Source: Dyadobacter flavalbus
Lineage (GTDB): Bacteria; Bacteroidota; Bacteroidia; Cytophagales; Spirosomataceae
Reading direction: 5' to 3'
Assembly: GCF_006149045.1 (NCBI RefSeq)
Contig: NZ_VBSN01000069.1
Location: 186,001-250,000, forward strand
Length of the DNA stretch: 64,000 nt
The notes under the pieces: model-generated
Told to the model about the DNA's origin: nothing
Seen by the model: only the letters and a program-made list of their open reading frames with translations
Database searches by the model: none
Translations under genes and position numbers: made by a program
In this document: positions 17,956 to 25,734 of the stretch, one piece after another
How the letters are laid out: every line of letters starts with the position of its first letter
Position numbering within the stretch: position 1 is the stretch's first letter

Positions 17956-18525
17956 ATGGATTCTTCTACTTACGCATATGATCCGCACGGCACCATATCC
18001 GCTGTATTTTTAACTAGGGAAAATGCAGATAAAGCCTATCATGCACTGATTAAAAGAGGATATTCACGCGATGAAATCTCGCTGCTGATGTCGGATGAAA
18101 CGCTGAACAAGCACTTTAACCAGTCCGGTTATCACTCGGAGCCAGAAGCCAAGCTGGCCGAACAACCTAAAATTAATCTGGGTGCCATGCTTGGAGGAGC
18201 TGCCGGTGCCGTAACCGGAATATTGTATTCGCTGAGCCTGATTTCTAATTCCAGGTTAAAAACTGCCATTGCCGGCCCTTGGTGGATAGCCGGGCTGACG
18301 GGTGCAGCGGCGGGAGCAATAACCGGCAGAACAATCGGTAATATTCTCAACTCAAAAGTTGCAAAGGGAAATACAGGCTCCTATGAAGACGGAGTAAAAG
18401 AAGGCGGCATCATCATCAGCGTCGATCCCAGAAATGCAGCTGACAGAAATGCCATTATCGGTGAATTCAAGCAATTTCATGGTCAGGATATGCTTGGAAA
18501 TGACGGTTACGCGCATTTAGACTGA
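17956..18525 (+). CDS. General stress protein with YflT-like domain and glycine-zipper
   Basis: A 189-residue protein. Residues ~12-60 match the small YflT/heat-induced stress domain (ISAVFLTRENADKAYHALIKRGYSRDEISLLMSD). Residues ~75-130 contain Gly/Ala-rich hydrophobic segments (GAMLGGAAGAVTGI and GLTGAAAGAITGRTIG) that look like membrane hairpins or glycine zippers. The C-terminus (GGIIISVDP, then GEFKQFHGQDMLG) completes a ferredoxin-like half usual in this group. Such proteins rise in general stress, but the mechanism is unknown. It is the first of several stress-type genes and faces the DUF2382 genes across a shared terminator. Confidence 0.7.
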   Translation: MDSSTYAYDPHGTISAVFLTRENADKAYHALIKRGYSRDEISLLMSDETLNKHFNQSGYHSEPEAKLAEQPKINLGAMLGGAAGAVTGILYSLSLISNSRLKTAIAGPWWIAGLTGAAAGAITGRTIGNILNSKVAKGNTGSYEDGVKEGGIIISVDPRNAADRNAIIGEFKQFHGQDMLGNDGYAHLD

Positions 18526-18540
18526 ATTGTATAAATAAAA

Positions 18541-18580
18541 AACCCGGACGCTGCGGTAATGCAACATCCGGGTTTCTTTT
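18541..18580. terminator. Bidirectional terminator between convergent stress genes
   Basis: AACCCGGA at 18541-18548 pairs with TCCGGGTT at 18567-18574. A run of T follows on the plus strand (18572-18580, broken by one C) and A-rich sequence precedes it, so it can end both the YflT-like gene and the reverse-strand DUF2382 gene. Confidence 0.75.
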
Positions 18581-18614
18581 ATTTGAATTCAATACAGCAA
18601 ATTGGCAGGCATTT

Positions 18615-19508
18615 TTAAATATTGCCCGAATTACGACGATCCGTTTCAGTCAGATCCTCGGCTGTCACTTCTGTACTGCGAACGGTATCCCGGATTACTT
18701 CTTCTCTTTCCTGCGTATTGAGATTTACATTGACTTCTTCCACAACCCTTGCTTCTTTGCTTACAACCGGAACTTCTGCGCTTTCTGTTACTTCGATTGT
18801 CCCTTCCTGGAAATTGGCAAAATCAGCTTCTGTCGCTACCCGGTTTACAGGTGTGCGGTCTACTTCAACACGTTCCTGTCTCAGCCGGATTGTTTCTTCA
18901 ACAGGACGCTCAATGATTCTGCTCCTGAACCGTACACCGCCGGTAGCGACACTGCGTTTGCCGACATGGATTGTTTCTTTGATCACCGGAATAGATTCAG
19001 TATCCAGGTTTGCTTCATCAGAAATTACAGCATCCGATCCTGTATTCAGATCAGCCGAGCCGGACAGGAGGGCTGCATTGCTTGTGTTAACTTCCACGTC
19101 AGCCGGCAAGGTGTTGTTATAATCGGATGTAATACTGCTGTCATAAGCTGTACTACCGGAAATTTTGGATTCAAATTCGTTTACGTCCACCGCGCCGTAA
19201 TCATCCAGAATATTGGATGCATCCAGCGCCTGCTGCATGTTATTGGTATGTACTGTCATGATGGTACCCGTACGGCCTGCTTTGGTGTAACGGTCTGATT
19301 CATCATTGGTATCAAAAAGGCGTGAAAAGAAGTTTCCGATACGGTCTGTTGTATCAGTAACCTGTCCGTCTGTACTGCGGCTGTCTTCGGTATCTACATT
19401 ATTATTGATATCAATATCGTCGGGACTGAACCCGCGGTTTAATAAAGTTTGTTTGGCCTGATAAGCTTCAGCACTGTTCTCGAAAATTCCTATGACTGTC
19501 TGTGACAT
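18615..19508 (-). CDS. DUF2382 stress protein with YflT-like N-terminus
   Basis: I place the start at the ATG complementary to 19506-19508, giving MSQTVIGIFENSAEAYQAK; a longer frame to 19565 would run into the upstream gene and add 19 residues unlike the family. The 297-residue product has an N-terminal YflT-like domain (about residues 1-110), a polar linker, and a C-terminal DUF2382 region (about 185-290) with the repeated charged pattern VGKRSVATGGVRFRS, RPVEETIRLRQERVEV and RVVEEVNVN. DUF2382/YsnF proteins are stress-induced in many bacteria and have no known activity. It lies 43 bases after a second DUF2382 gene in the same direction. Confidence 0.8.
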   Translation of the reverse strand: MSQTVIGIFENSAEAYQAKQTLLNRGFSPDDIDINNNVDTEDSRSTDGQVTDTTDRIGNFFSRLFDTNDESDRYTKAGRTGTIMTVHTNNMQQALDASNILDDYGAVDVNEFESKISGSTAYDSSITSDYNNTLPADVEVNTSNAALLSGSADLNTGSDAVISDEANLDTESIPVIKETIHVGKRSVATGGVRFRSRIIERPVEETIRLRQERVEVDRTPVNRVATEADFANFQEGTIEVTESAEVPVVSKEARVVEEVNVNLNTQEREEVIRDTVRSTEVTAEDLTETDRRNSGNI

Positions 19509-19551
19509 AACTCTGATCGTTTTATTGTTGAAATAGTTTGTTGTAATAAAA

Positions 19552-20004
19552 TCATTCGCCTGCACTTTCCGATCTGTTAATGATCAGTTCTTCTTTTCTG
19601 ACGGTTTCCTTTGAAACCATCTGTGTTTCTGTTTTATGTCTGGTAATATGCAGTTCCTCTACCAGAAACAGTTTTTTTACAATAACGGCTTCTTCTCTCA
19701 CCACGGAAAGAATCATGGTATCGCCTTCATACCTGACCGGCGGAGGTGCCGTTTCCACAAACTGGTTTATTTCTTTCTTTTCGATATTGATTTTTTCCTG
19801 AATCAGGGGTAGTTCCAGCGTGACATCCTTGTCGGTCACTTTTTTCTCGATCTGGACTCTGCCTGTTTCAATAACTTTTTTATCTACCTGCAATAGTTCT
19901 TCTATCACCGGAATAACCATGGATTCCTGTTCTGTGATATCGCTGAAATGTTCCGTCCGGCTTTCTGCATCCGGGGACTCGCCATTTTCTTTCTGATTGA
20001 TCAT
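19552..20004 (-). CDS. Short DUF2382 protein
   Basis: A 150-residue acidic and charged protein. It carries two DUF2382-like blocks: MVIPVIEELLQVDKKVIETG with QIEKKVTDKDVTLELPLI at residues ~29-75, and LFLVEELHITRHKTETQMVS near 112-132. It has no N-terminal stress domain, unlike the neighbour downstream, so the two look like a domain-shuffled pair. It is the first gene of a two-gene reverse unit ending at the terminator near 18541. No signal peptide or membrane segment is seen, so it should be cytosolic. Confidence 0.75.
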   Translation of the reverse strand: MINQKENGESPDAESRTEHFSDITEQESMVIPVIEELLQVDKKVIETGRVQIEKKVTDKDVTLELPLIQEKINIEKKEINQFVETAPPPVRYEGDTMILSVVREEAVIVKKLFLVEELHITRHKTETQMVSKETVRKEELIINRSESAGE

Positions 20005-20267
20005 GTACTGCAGTATTTATGATGATTAATTGTCATGGATCAGTTAATACTAACTAAAGTGTTAATGACGCCTCAAAAATGGTTCCAAGATGTATTCGCC
20101 CGGTTTGGCATGTGGAATTACTCAATATGTAGATTTCAATTCGCAAACCCGTATGATGGATGCAGCTGACTGTCGGATTTGAATAGTTTTACCGGAAATA
20201 CAAGCCATGCTGCGGGCATAATTTTTAACCCGAATGCACATTTACTTTCAACCATTTATCCATTACT

Positions 20268-21017
20268 ATGAAAAACAATATCTTGCCTGCCACTGTTTTT
20301 ATGTTCCTTGTGCTGTCCGGCTGCGGCGGTGAAAACACGGAATCCAATGTAAAGGCGCCGGGCGCCGAAAAAACCACAAAGTCCAAAGTGCTCGGGGCCG
20401 GTGCCGATCTGATGCAGGATAAAACACCTTTGAAAAAACTGAACACATACCTGGACGGTTTTCACTTTTACAACGGTGACATGAAAGGCCAGATGGAAGC
20501 GCATCATTACGTTACGCAGCTGAACGAAGATGTACATCAGGCCATCATTTTTGACGGAAACGACGAGAATGCCAAAATTATGGGAATTGAATACATTGTT
20601 TCCGCAAAGCTGTTTGCACAACTGCCGCCTGAGGAAAAAAAACTTTGGCACAGCCATGTTTATGAAGTAAAATCCGGTGAACTGATTGCGCCCGGCATAC
20701 CCGAAGAAGCAGAGCACGAATTAATGGAAAAGCTGGTTTCCACATACGGAAAAACGATTCACACCTGGCATACAGACCGCGATCTTCAGCTTCCTATGGG
20801 TTCCCCGATGCTGATGATGGGATTCACCAAAGATGGACAACTAGATACGGGAATGGTAGCCAAAAGAGATAAAAACTTCGGGGTATCAACAAGTAAAAAG
20901 CGGGAAAACAGAAAAGACATTCCGACCCCGTCCATTGATCCATTGGCAAATGCATGGCAAAAAGGGGAAATAAGACAACTGCAATGGACCGATAAAAAAG
21001 CAAAAAGCCATCACTAG
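20268..21017 (+). CDS. DUF1264 (oil body-associated protein-like) lipoprotein
   Basis: The 249-residue product begins with a lipoprotein signal, LVLSGCGGEN, with the lipid Cys near residue 20. After a ~50-residue linker comes a DUF1264-like domain: LDGFHFYNGDMKGQMEAHHYV near 63-83, IFDGNDENAKIMGIEYIVS near 93-111, LWHSHVYEVKSG near 125-136, and KTIHTWHTDRDLQLPMG. The family is named for plant oil-body-associated proteins, and bacterial members are uncharacterised. Several His residues (HH, HSH, HTWH) could bind metal, which is inference. It stands alone on the plus strand between reverse-strand genes and ends at a clear hairpin. Confidence 0.78.
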   Translation: MKNNILPATVFMFLVLSGCGGENTESNVKAPGAEKTTKSKVLGAGADLMQDKTPLKKLNTYLDGFHFYNGDMKGQMEAHHYVTQLNEDVHQAIIFDGNDENAKIMGIEYIVSAKLFAQLPPEEKKLWHSHVYEVKSGELIAPGIPEEAEHELMEKLVSTYGKTIHTWHTDRDLQLPMGSPMLMMGFTKDGQLDTGMVAKRDKNFGVSTSKKRENRKDIPTPSIDPLANAWQKGEIRQLQWTDKKAKSHH

Positions 21018-21061
21018 GACGTGAAAGCGCCATTTTACATTGCATGTAAAGCATGAGACAC

Positions 21062-21102
21062 AAAAAAAGGATGACTGCAAACATGTGCCGTCATCCTTTT
21101 TT
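21062..21102. terminator. Bidirectional terminator after the DUF1264 gene
   Basis: AAAAAGGATGAC (from 21064) pairs with GTCATCCTTTTT (to 21101) around a 14-base loop. The right side continues as a T run and the left as an A run, so it serves both the DUF1264 gene and the convergent DUF4142 gene ending at 21132. Confidence 0.8.
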
Positions 21103-21131
21103 ATACAATTATAAAGCTACGGAGTTCTTAA

Positions 21132-21662
21132 TTATTTGGCCAGTGAATCTTTCATAGCCTCGGCCATTTCCAGATGATGTCTTAGTGCAGGCAACTTGGA
21201 TGCTGCCCATGATTTGAGTTCGCTGTCGGCTCCGCCCGTAGATTCTCTCTCAAAAAGATTAACCGTTTCCATGTGAGAAACAACCATCATATTGACGTAG
21301 ATGGAATCGAATGCAGCACCCGAAACAGCTGCAAGGCTATCCAGTTTATCCTGTTTGGCATCGGAAAGTGTTGTCGGGATTTCCACGTTTTTCTTGTTCG
21401 CCAGCGACATCAGCTCCTGGCTTGCTGCGGTATGATCCGTAACCATCATCTGACCATAACTTTTAACATTTGCCGCAGTGCCTTTGCTCGATGCAACTTG
21501 TCCGGAATTTATTTCAAACAAATTGCCGTCCGCTGCCGAGAGTACAAATTGTCTGTCAACTTGTGCAATCGTGTTGTTATCATCGTCGTCATCGTCATTG
21601 CAAGCTACTGTTGTAAGCATTAATACGGACATGAAAAGATATAAAAGATGTTGCTTTTTCAT
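21132..21662 (-). CDS. DUF4142 lipoprotein
   Basis: A 176-residue protein with a lipoprotein signal (MLTTVAC; Cys near 21) followed by an unusual run of six Asp residues, then a DUF4142 helical domain: QVDRQFVLSAADGNLFEI near 34-51, VKSYGQMMVTDHTAASQEL near 65-83, and YVNMMVVSHMETVNLFE near 121-137. DUF4142 is a ferritin-like four-helix fold common in periplasmic proteins of soil bacteria. Conserved His residues (DHT and SHME) may bind metal, but no activity is established. The poly-Asp segment just after the lipid anchor acts as a Lol-avoidance or surface-export-like signal in some Bacteroidota, so a surface position is possible. Confidence 0.85.
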   Translation of the reverse strand: MKKQHLLYLFMSVLMLTTVACNDDDDDDNNTIAQVDRQFVLSAADGNLFEINSGQVASSKGTAANVKSYGQMMVTDHTAASQELMSLANKKNVEIPTTLSDAKQDKLDSLAAVSGAAFDSIYVNMMVVSHMETVNLFERESTGGADSELKSWAASKLPALRHHLEMAEAMKDSLAK

Positions 21663-21741
21663 TATGATTGGTTTTTAGTACTGATGAATTTTAAGTTTAT
21701 GATGCAAAGCCTGATGTTGAAAATGGCAGGTCTTGGATAAA

Positions 21742-22113
21742 TCAGTTGATGGTATTGGGGCTGTGATGAGGAGCGTTGCTGCTGGTTAGCGAGCCGGCTC
21801 CGATAGCAAAAATCCCGAGGATCACATGCGGCAGATAAACTTCATCTGCAAAGCCGAAAAGCCATGGGGATGCAACGAGTAAAACACCGGAAACAACATC
21901 CACAATCAAATGCACCGACATATGGATGCTGCGGACAATGCCGCCTTCATAATCTGTAAAAAGAGACATCACGAGCGTAGTTGCTCCGATCAGAATAGGA
22001 ATCCAGGTTGCTGTGGAAACATCATTAAAGCCAAAGATCCACGGAGAAGCGATAAAAAACACGCCGCTCAGGTAATCGAGGACTGCGTGTGCTTTTGTGC
22101 TTATAATTTTCAT
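21742..22113 (-). CDS. SPW-repeat membrane protein
   Basis: A 123-residue membrane protein with four hydrophobic segments arranged as two repeats. Each repeat carries an S-P-W motif: FFIASPWIFGF near residue 20 and LLVASPWLFGF near 80. This is the SPW-repeat family of small integral membrane proteins, which have no known function. It precedes the DUF4142 gene on the same strand by 80 bases and may be co-transcribed with it. The C-terminus is polar and short. Confidence 0.82.
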   Translation of the reverse strand: MKIISTKAHAVLDYLSGVFFIASPWIFGFNDVSTATWIPILIGATTLVMSLFTDYEGGIVRSIHMSVHLIVDVVSGVLLVASPWLFGFADEVYLPHVILGIFAIGAGSLTSSNAPHHSPNTIN

Positions 22114-22289
22114 TGTCTGCGATGATTAAGGTTGATACACAAGATGATTGATACGAAACGTTACAGCTTTTTACGGCTGAACCATGTTTGCGTAATAAAA
22201 AATATGCCAAACGATAATCAGGTGTGATTTTGTGAGGAATGGTTTTTGTTAATACTCCATTTTGAAATAAATATTGAACTTAAAAACCA

Positions 22290-22538
22290 ATGTTAGGTAT
22301 GGAAAATGATTTCAATCCCGAGCACAAAGAGGGAAAAGTAGCGACAGCAATAGAAGAACAGACTGCCAAATTACCTTCTGATATTTTCTTGTGGGCAGCA
22401 CTGGGATCCATGGGAGTGTCGCTGGCACTTAAATTAACGGATCACAAACACACAGCTCTATTTGTAGGACAATGGGCAGCTCCATTCCTTCTTTTAGGTC
22501 TTTATAACAAGCTGGTCAAACTGGAAGGTCACGACTAA
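22290..22538 (+). CDS. Small two-helix membrane protein
   Basis: An 82-residue protein I do not recognise by name. Residues ~1-28 are polar, and two hydrophobic segments follow: FLWAALGSMGVSLALKL near 32-48 and ALFVGQWAAPFLLLGLYNKLV near 54-74. The start may be the ATG at 22299 (MENDF). A strong hairpin terminator follows after about 40 bases, which supports a real transcription unit. It lies among stress and signalling genes on both strands. Confidence 0.6.
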   Translation: MLGMENDFNPEHKEGKVATAIEEQTAKLPSDIFLWAALGSMGVSLALKLTDHKHTALFVGQWAAPFLLLGLYNKLVKLEGHD

Positions 22539-22577
22539 GCAAAATAGTAAGTTACTTTATAGAAGTAATTTAGGTAA

Positions 22578-22615
22578 AAAGGGCAGCCGGCTTTTGTCGG
22601 CTGCCCTTTGTTTTT
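22578..22615 (+). terminator. Rho-independent terminator
   Basis: AAAGGGCAGCCG (22578-22589) pairs perfectly with CGGCTGCCCTTT (22598-22609) around an eight-base loop; GTTTTTG follows. It ends the small membrane-protein gene at 22538. Confidence 0.85.
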
Positions 22616-22903
22616 GATAGTTGATTAAAATTCAGCTATGAATCAGCTAAGTTACCCCGGACAATACAACCGGATACAAATAGGCTAGGAATAACTTACT
22701 TGGCTAATCCGCAATATATGAGCTGTTTATATTTATGTACAAACCGCTTGTCTTTCCATTTGCAGCACTAGGGTTAAATAGTAATAATTGTTCTACAATA
22801 ATTTAAAAAATTATTCTAGATTGCGCTGAGCTCGGTTTAATGGAATATAGTGTCAACTTCGGAATGGTCAGGAAAATAGTTGCCTGAAACTAAATGATAA
22901 CCC
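22616..22903. other. Gene-free AT-rich stretch before the PAS gene
   Basis: I see no coding sequence or tRNA in these 288 bases. They hold a perfect AT palindrome, AATAATTT-AAA-AAATTATT at 22797-22815, about 90 bases before the PAS gene start. The palindrome could be an operator but is also the kind of sequence that arises by chance in AT-rich DNA. Confidence 0.5.
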
Positions 22904-25057
22904 ATGATTAAAGAGAAAAAGGATATATCAGCAGACAGCAGGCCGGCTGTTTCGGCAGCCATTTATTATGATATGTTTGATCTCAATCCGCAGCCCATGT
23001 GGGTTTATGACCTGCAGACTTTCCGGATTCTTGAGGTAAATCAGGCGGCAATCCGGAATTACGGGTACAGCCGAAGCGAGTTTCTGGCACTTACCATTAT
23101 GGATATCAGGCCTGAAAAAGACATTCCCGATCTGGTAAAAGCGGTAAATGAAATAAGGAAAAGTGAGAAAATTTTTTCCAGAGGCATATGGAAGCACCGC
23201 AAGAAAAATGGTGAAATTATTGATGTAGAGATACAAAGCGGTACAATTTATGTCAATGGCAGAAAGGCGGAACTGGTGTTGTCACTGGACGTAACCGCCA
23301 TTGTAGCCGCAGAAAGAGAAAAGCAGCACTGGAGTGAAAAGCTGATTGATGCCCAGAAAATTGCAAAGCTCGGGTATTGGACCCGGCGTCTGGATGAAGA
23401 TATTTCCGACTGGTCTGTGGAAATGTTTGAAATTTATGGAAGAAATCCGCAGACTTTTGTGCCCACTTTCGAGAATCTGATCAACTGTTTTCATCCTGAT
23501 GACCGCTATTTGCTCTATGAAGAAGCTTTCACATCCCTGAAAGAAGGCGAACACAATGATTTTGAACACCGGATTATTACAGAAAGCGGAGAAGTAAAAT
23601 GGGTTTTTCAGCGGATCGAACTTCAGACAGATGCGGAAAAACAGGTAATTGGCATTAAAGGGATCATTCAGGATATTACTGAAAAACGCAAGGCAGACAA
23701 AAAGTTCAAGGCCGTCTTTGATCATACCAGCGATGCAATCCTGCTGGGAGACGATCAGGGCAACTGCCTGGATATAAATGAAGCAGCAACAAAAATGTTT
23801 GGTTACTCCGGTCAGGAACTGAACAGCCTGAATTTATTTTACCTTTTCAGAAATGAGCAGGAATCGGAGGAAAGCGGAAAAAGACTTCTGAAAGAAAATA
23901 TTTCCAACAAGATCGTAAAATTGCTGCGCAAGGATGGAACTCATATTATGGGAAACCTGAATGCAACGCTCAACATTATTTCCGGCGTACATCTTTATTG
24001 TGTAAAAGATATTACCGATCAGATGGAAAAAAAGAAACTGCTGATCCAGAGTGAAAGGCGTTTCAAGGCGCTTGTTCAGGAAGGCGCCGACCTGATTTCA
24101 ATTCTCGATAGCAACGGACATTACAAATTTGTCGGTGAAAGTTATTATCATGTATTGGGATTGCATCCCGATGAATTAATCGGCAAAGATGCCTTCCAGT
24201 ATATTCATCCCGAAGACAGAAGCAGGATTGCAGAATTATTCCTGAAAGCCAGACATCAGAAACGGACAAAAACGGATCCATACCGGTATCTGGATGCTGC
24301 CGGAAATTACCGCTGGATTGTTACAACGGCAACGAATCTGTCGTACGACCCGGCCATTAACGGGTTTGTCACCAATTCACGGGATATTACGGATACAATT
24401 CTCAAATCCAATGATCTGATATTAAGTAATGAAAGGTATAAACTGATCCAGAAGGCTGCCAATGAGGCCATTTACGACTGGGATATGGAAACAGGCAAAG
24501 TGGAATGGGGGCCCGGTTTTCAGGATATTTTTGGTTTTGACCTGACTATATACAGTAATAAATTATGGTATGACTATATTTATACGGATGACAGCAAACG
24601 GGTTCTGACGGAACTGAAGACCGCAGCGGAGAATCCCGACACTGAAATGCTGGTTTCAGAATTCCGTTTTCAGAAAGCCAGCGGGGAACTGGCACTTGTG
24701 GAACACCGTATTATTTTCCTGCGCAATCGGCAGGGGCTTGCCATACGGGCAGTCGGGTCGCTGAGGGATATTACAGATTACAGGCAGAACCTGCTTCAGA
24801 TCCGGCTCCAGAATGAAAAGTTGAAAGAAATTGCATGGACCCAGTCTCATATTGTAAGGGCTCCGCTTGCCCGGTTGATGGGACTGGTGGAGTTGCTGAA
24901 AATAGGCGCATGCGGAGACATTAGCCAGAACGAAATTCTGAATCATATACTGGAATCGGCGCAGGAACTGGATGTAGTGATCAAGGACATAACGCAAAAG
25001 GCAGATAAACTACAAAGCAGCAATGGAGGAAAAGGAGTTAAAGATAATTTTGATTGA
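22904..25057 (+). CDS. Multi-PAS signalling protein with a histidine-kinase-like helix but no ATPase domain
   Basis: A 717-residue cytosolic protein. About five PAS domains follow one another at ~25-140, 150-265, 270-375, 385-500 and 510-625; several end in the PAC-like D-I-T motif (VTAIVAAE, IIQDITEKRK, VKDITDQ, SRDITDT, LRDITDY). The end, EIAWTQSHIVRAPLARLMGLVELL, resembles the phospho-accepting dimerisation helix of Bacteroidota sensor kinases, with His649 as candidate phosphosite. No HATPase_c N, G1 or G2 box follows; the protein stops about 68 residues later. It overlaps the response-regulator gene by 35 bases. It probably signals through that regulator with help from another kinase, or works by binding only. 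Confidence 0.85.
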   Translation: MIKEKKDISADSRPAVSAAIYYDMFDLNPQPMWVYDLQTFRILEVNQAAIRNYGYSRSEFLALTIMDIRPEKDIPDLVKAVNEIRKSEKIFSRGIWKHRKKNGEIIDVEIQSGTIYVNGRKAELVLSLDVTAIVAAEREKQHWSEKLIDAQKIAKLGYWTRRLDEDISDWSVEMFEIYGRNPQTFVPTFENLINCFHPDDRYLLYEEAFTSLKEGEHNDFEHRIITESGEVKWVFQRIELQTDAEKQVIGIKGIIQDITEKRKADKKFKAVFDHTSDAILLGDDQGNCLDINEAATKMFGYSGQELNSLNLFYLFRNEQESEESGKRLLKENISNKIVKLLRKDGTHIMGNLNATLNIISGVHLYCVKDITDQMEKKKLLIQSERRFKALVQEGADLISILDSNGHYKFVGESYYHVLGLHPDELIGKDAFQYIHPEDRSRIAELFLKARHQKRTKTDPYRYLDAAGNYRWIVTTATNLSYDPAINGFVTNSRDITDTILKSNDLILSNERYKLIQKAANEAIYDWDMETGKVEWGPGFQDIFGFDLTIYSNKLWYDYIYTDDSKRVLTELKTAAENPDTEMLVSEFRFQKASGELALVEHRIIFLRNRQGLAIRAVGSLRDITDYRQNLLQIRLQNEKLKEIAWTQSHIVRAPLARLMGLVELLKIGACGDISQNEILNHILESAQELDVVIKDITQKADKLQSSNGGKGVKDNFD

Positions 25058-25448
25058 TGATGACAAGATCATGCTGTTTCTGAACGAGATGTTTCTCCGG
25101 AAAGCAGGCGTGCTGCACGATACAATACTTTTTCATAACGGAAAGGAAGCACTGAGCTATCTGGACTCGTACGAAGCGGAAAATACCGTTTTTCTCATTT
25201 TGCTGGATATCAATATGCCCGTTATGAACGGCTGGGACTTTCTGCATGCTGTTCAGGAACGTCCGTATCTGCAACGGCTGTGGATTGTATTGGTCAGTTC
25301 GGCTACCGAGAATTCGGAACAGGAAAAAGCACTAAGCTTTGATCATGTAATCGGTTATCAGCAGAAGCCGCTTACGCTGCAGGGGTGCCTGGAAATTACC
25401 AGCGCTGAACCGGTAAAAGCATTTTTTGACAGTAAGAAACCGGAATAA
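25023..25448 (+). CDS. Stand-alone response regulator receiver
   Basis: A 141-residue single receiver domain of the CheY type. The acidic pair is IIDDD at residues 10-14, the phospho-acceptor Asp is in LILLDINMPVMNG near 59-71, the Thr/Ser switch is in VLVSSA near 88-93, and Lys is in YQQKPL near 115. There is no output domain. The gene starts 35 bases inside the PAS gene in another frame, so translation of the two is coupled. In Bacteroidota, such lone receivers often pair with PAS proteins that lack an ATPase domain; the phosphate source is unknown here. Confidence 0.88.
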   Translation: MEEKELKIILIDDDKIMLFLNEMFLRKAGVLHDTILFHNGKEALSYLDSYEAENTVFLILLDINMPVMNGWDFLHAVQERPYLQRLWIVLVSSATENSEQEKALSFDHVIGYQQKPLTLQGCLEITSAEPVKAFFDSKKPE

Positions 25449-25644
25449 TCCGGCCATTGTCCGAGTCGGACTACCTTACCAAACTGTTTATTCCCGGGCA
25501 ATTTTTACAACTACATCATTCCTTTTCCGGAAGCCCTGCCGGGCAAATGAAAAAAGGTACTCATTTGCCCGATCCGGAAAGTGGCCGGCTATTATTCTCC
25601 GATGCATGGATCTGATTTTTTCAGGAAAAACCGGCAAAGAACCC

Positions 25645-25652
25645 TAATTTTG
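25645..25652 (+). promoter_or_regulatory. Bacteroidota-type -7 element (TAATTTTG) before the GT39 gene
   Basis: TAATTTTG matches TAnnTTTG and lies 82 bases before the GT39 start, in the 286-base gap after the response regulator. No sure -33 element is seen. Confidence 0.35.
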
Positions 25653-25734
25653 GTCACATCTTTATTTTTATGTCCGATATAACAAGGTAGAATACGGGCA
25701 GGAAAATAACCTACAAACAGAATAAAGAATCAAA

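Noticed and set aside
25426-25647. Plus-strand frame of 73 codons after the receiver gene
   Set aside because: Overlaps the receiver gene end, has no recognisable domain and lies over the putative GT39 promoter region.
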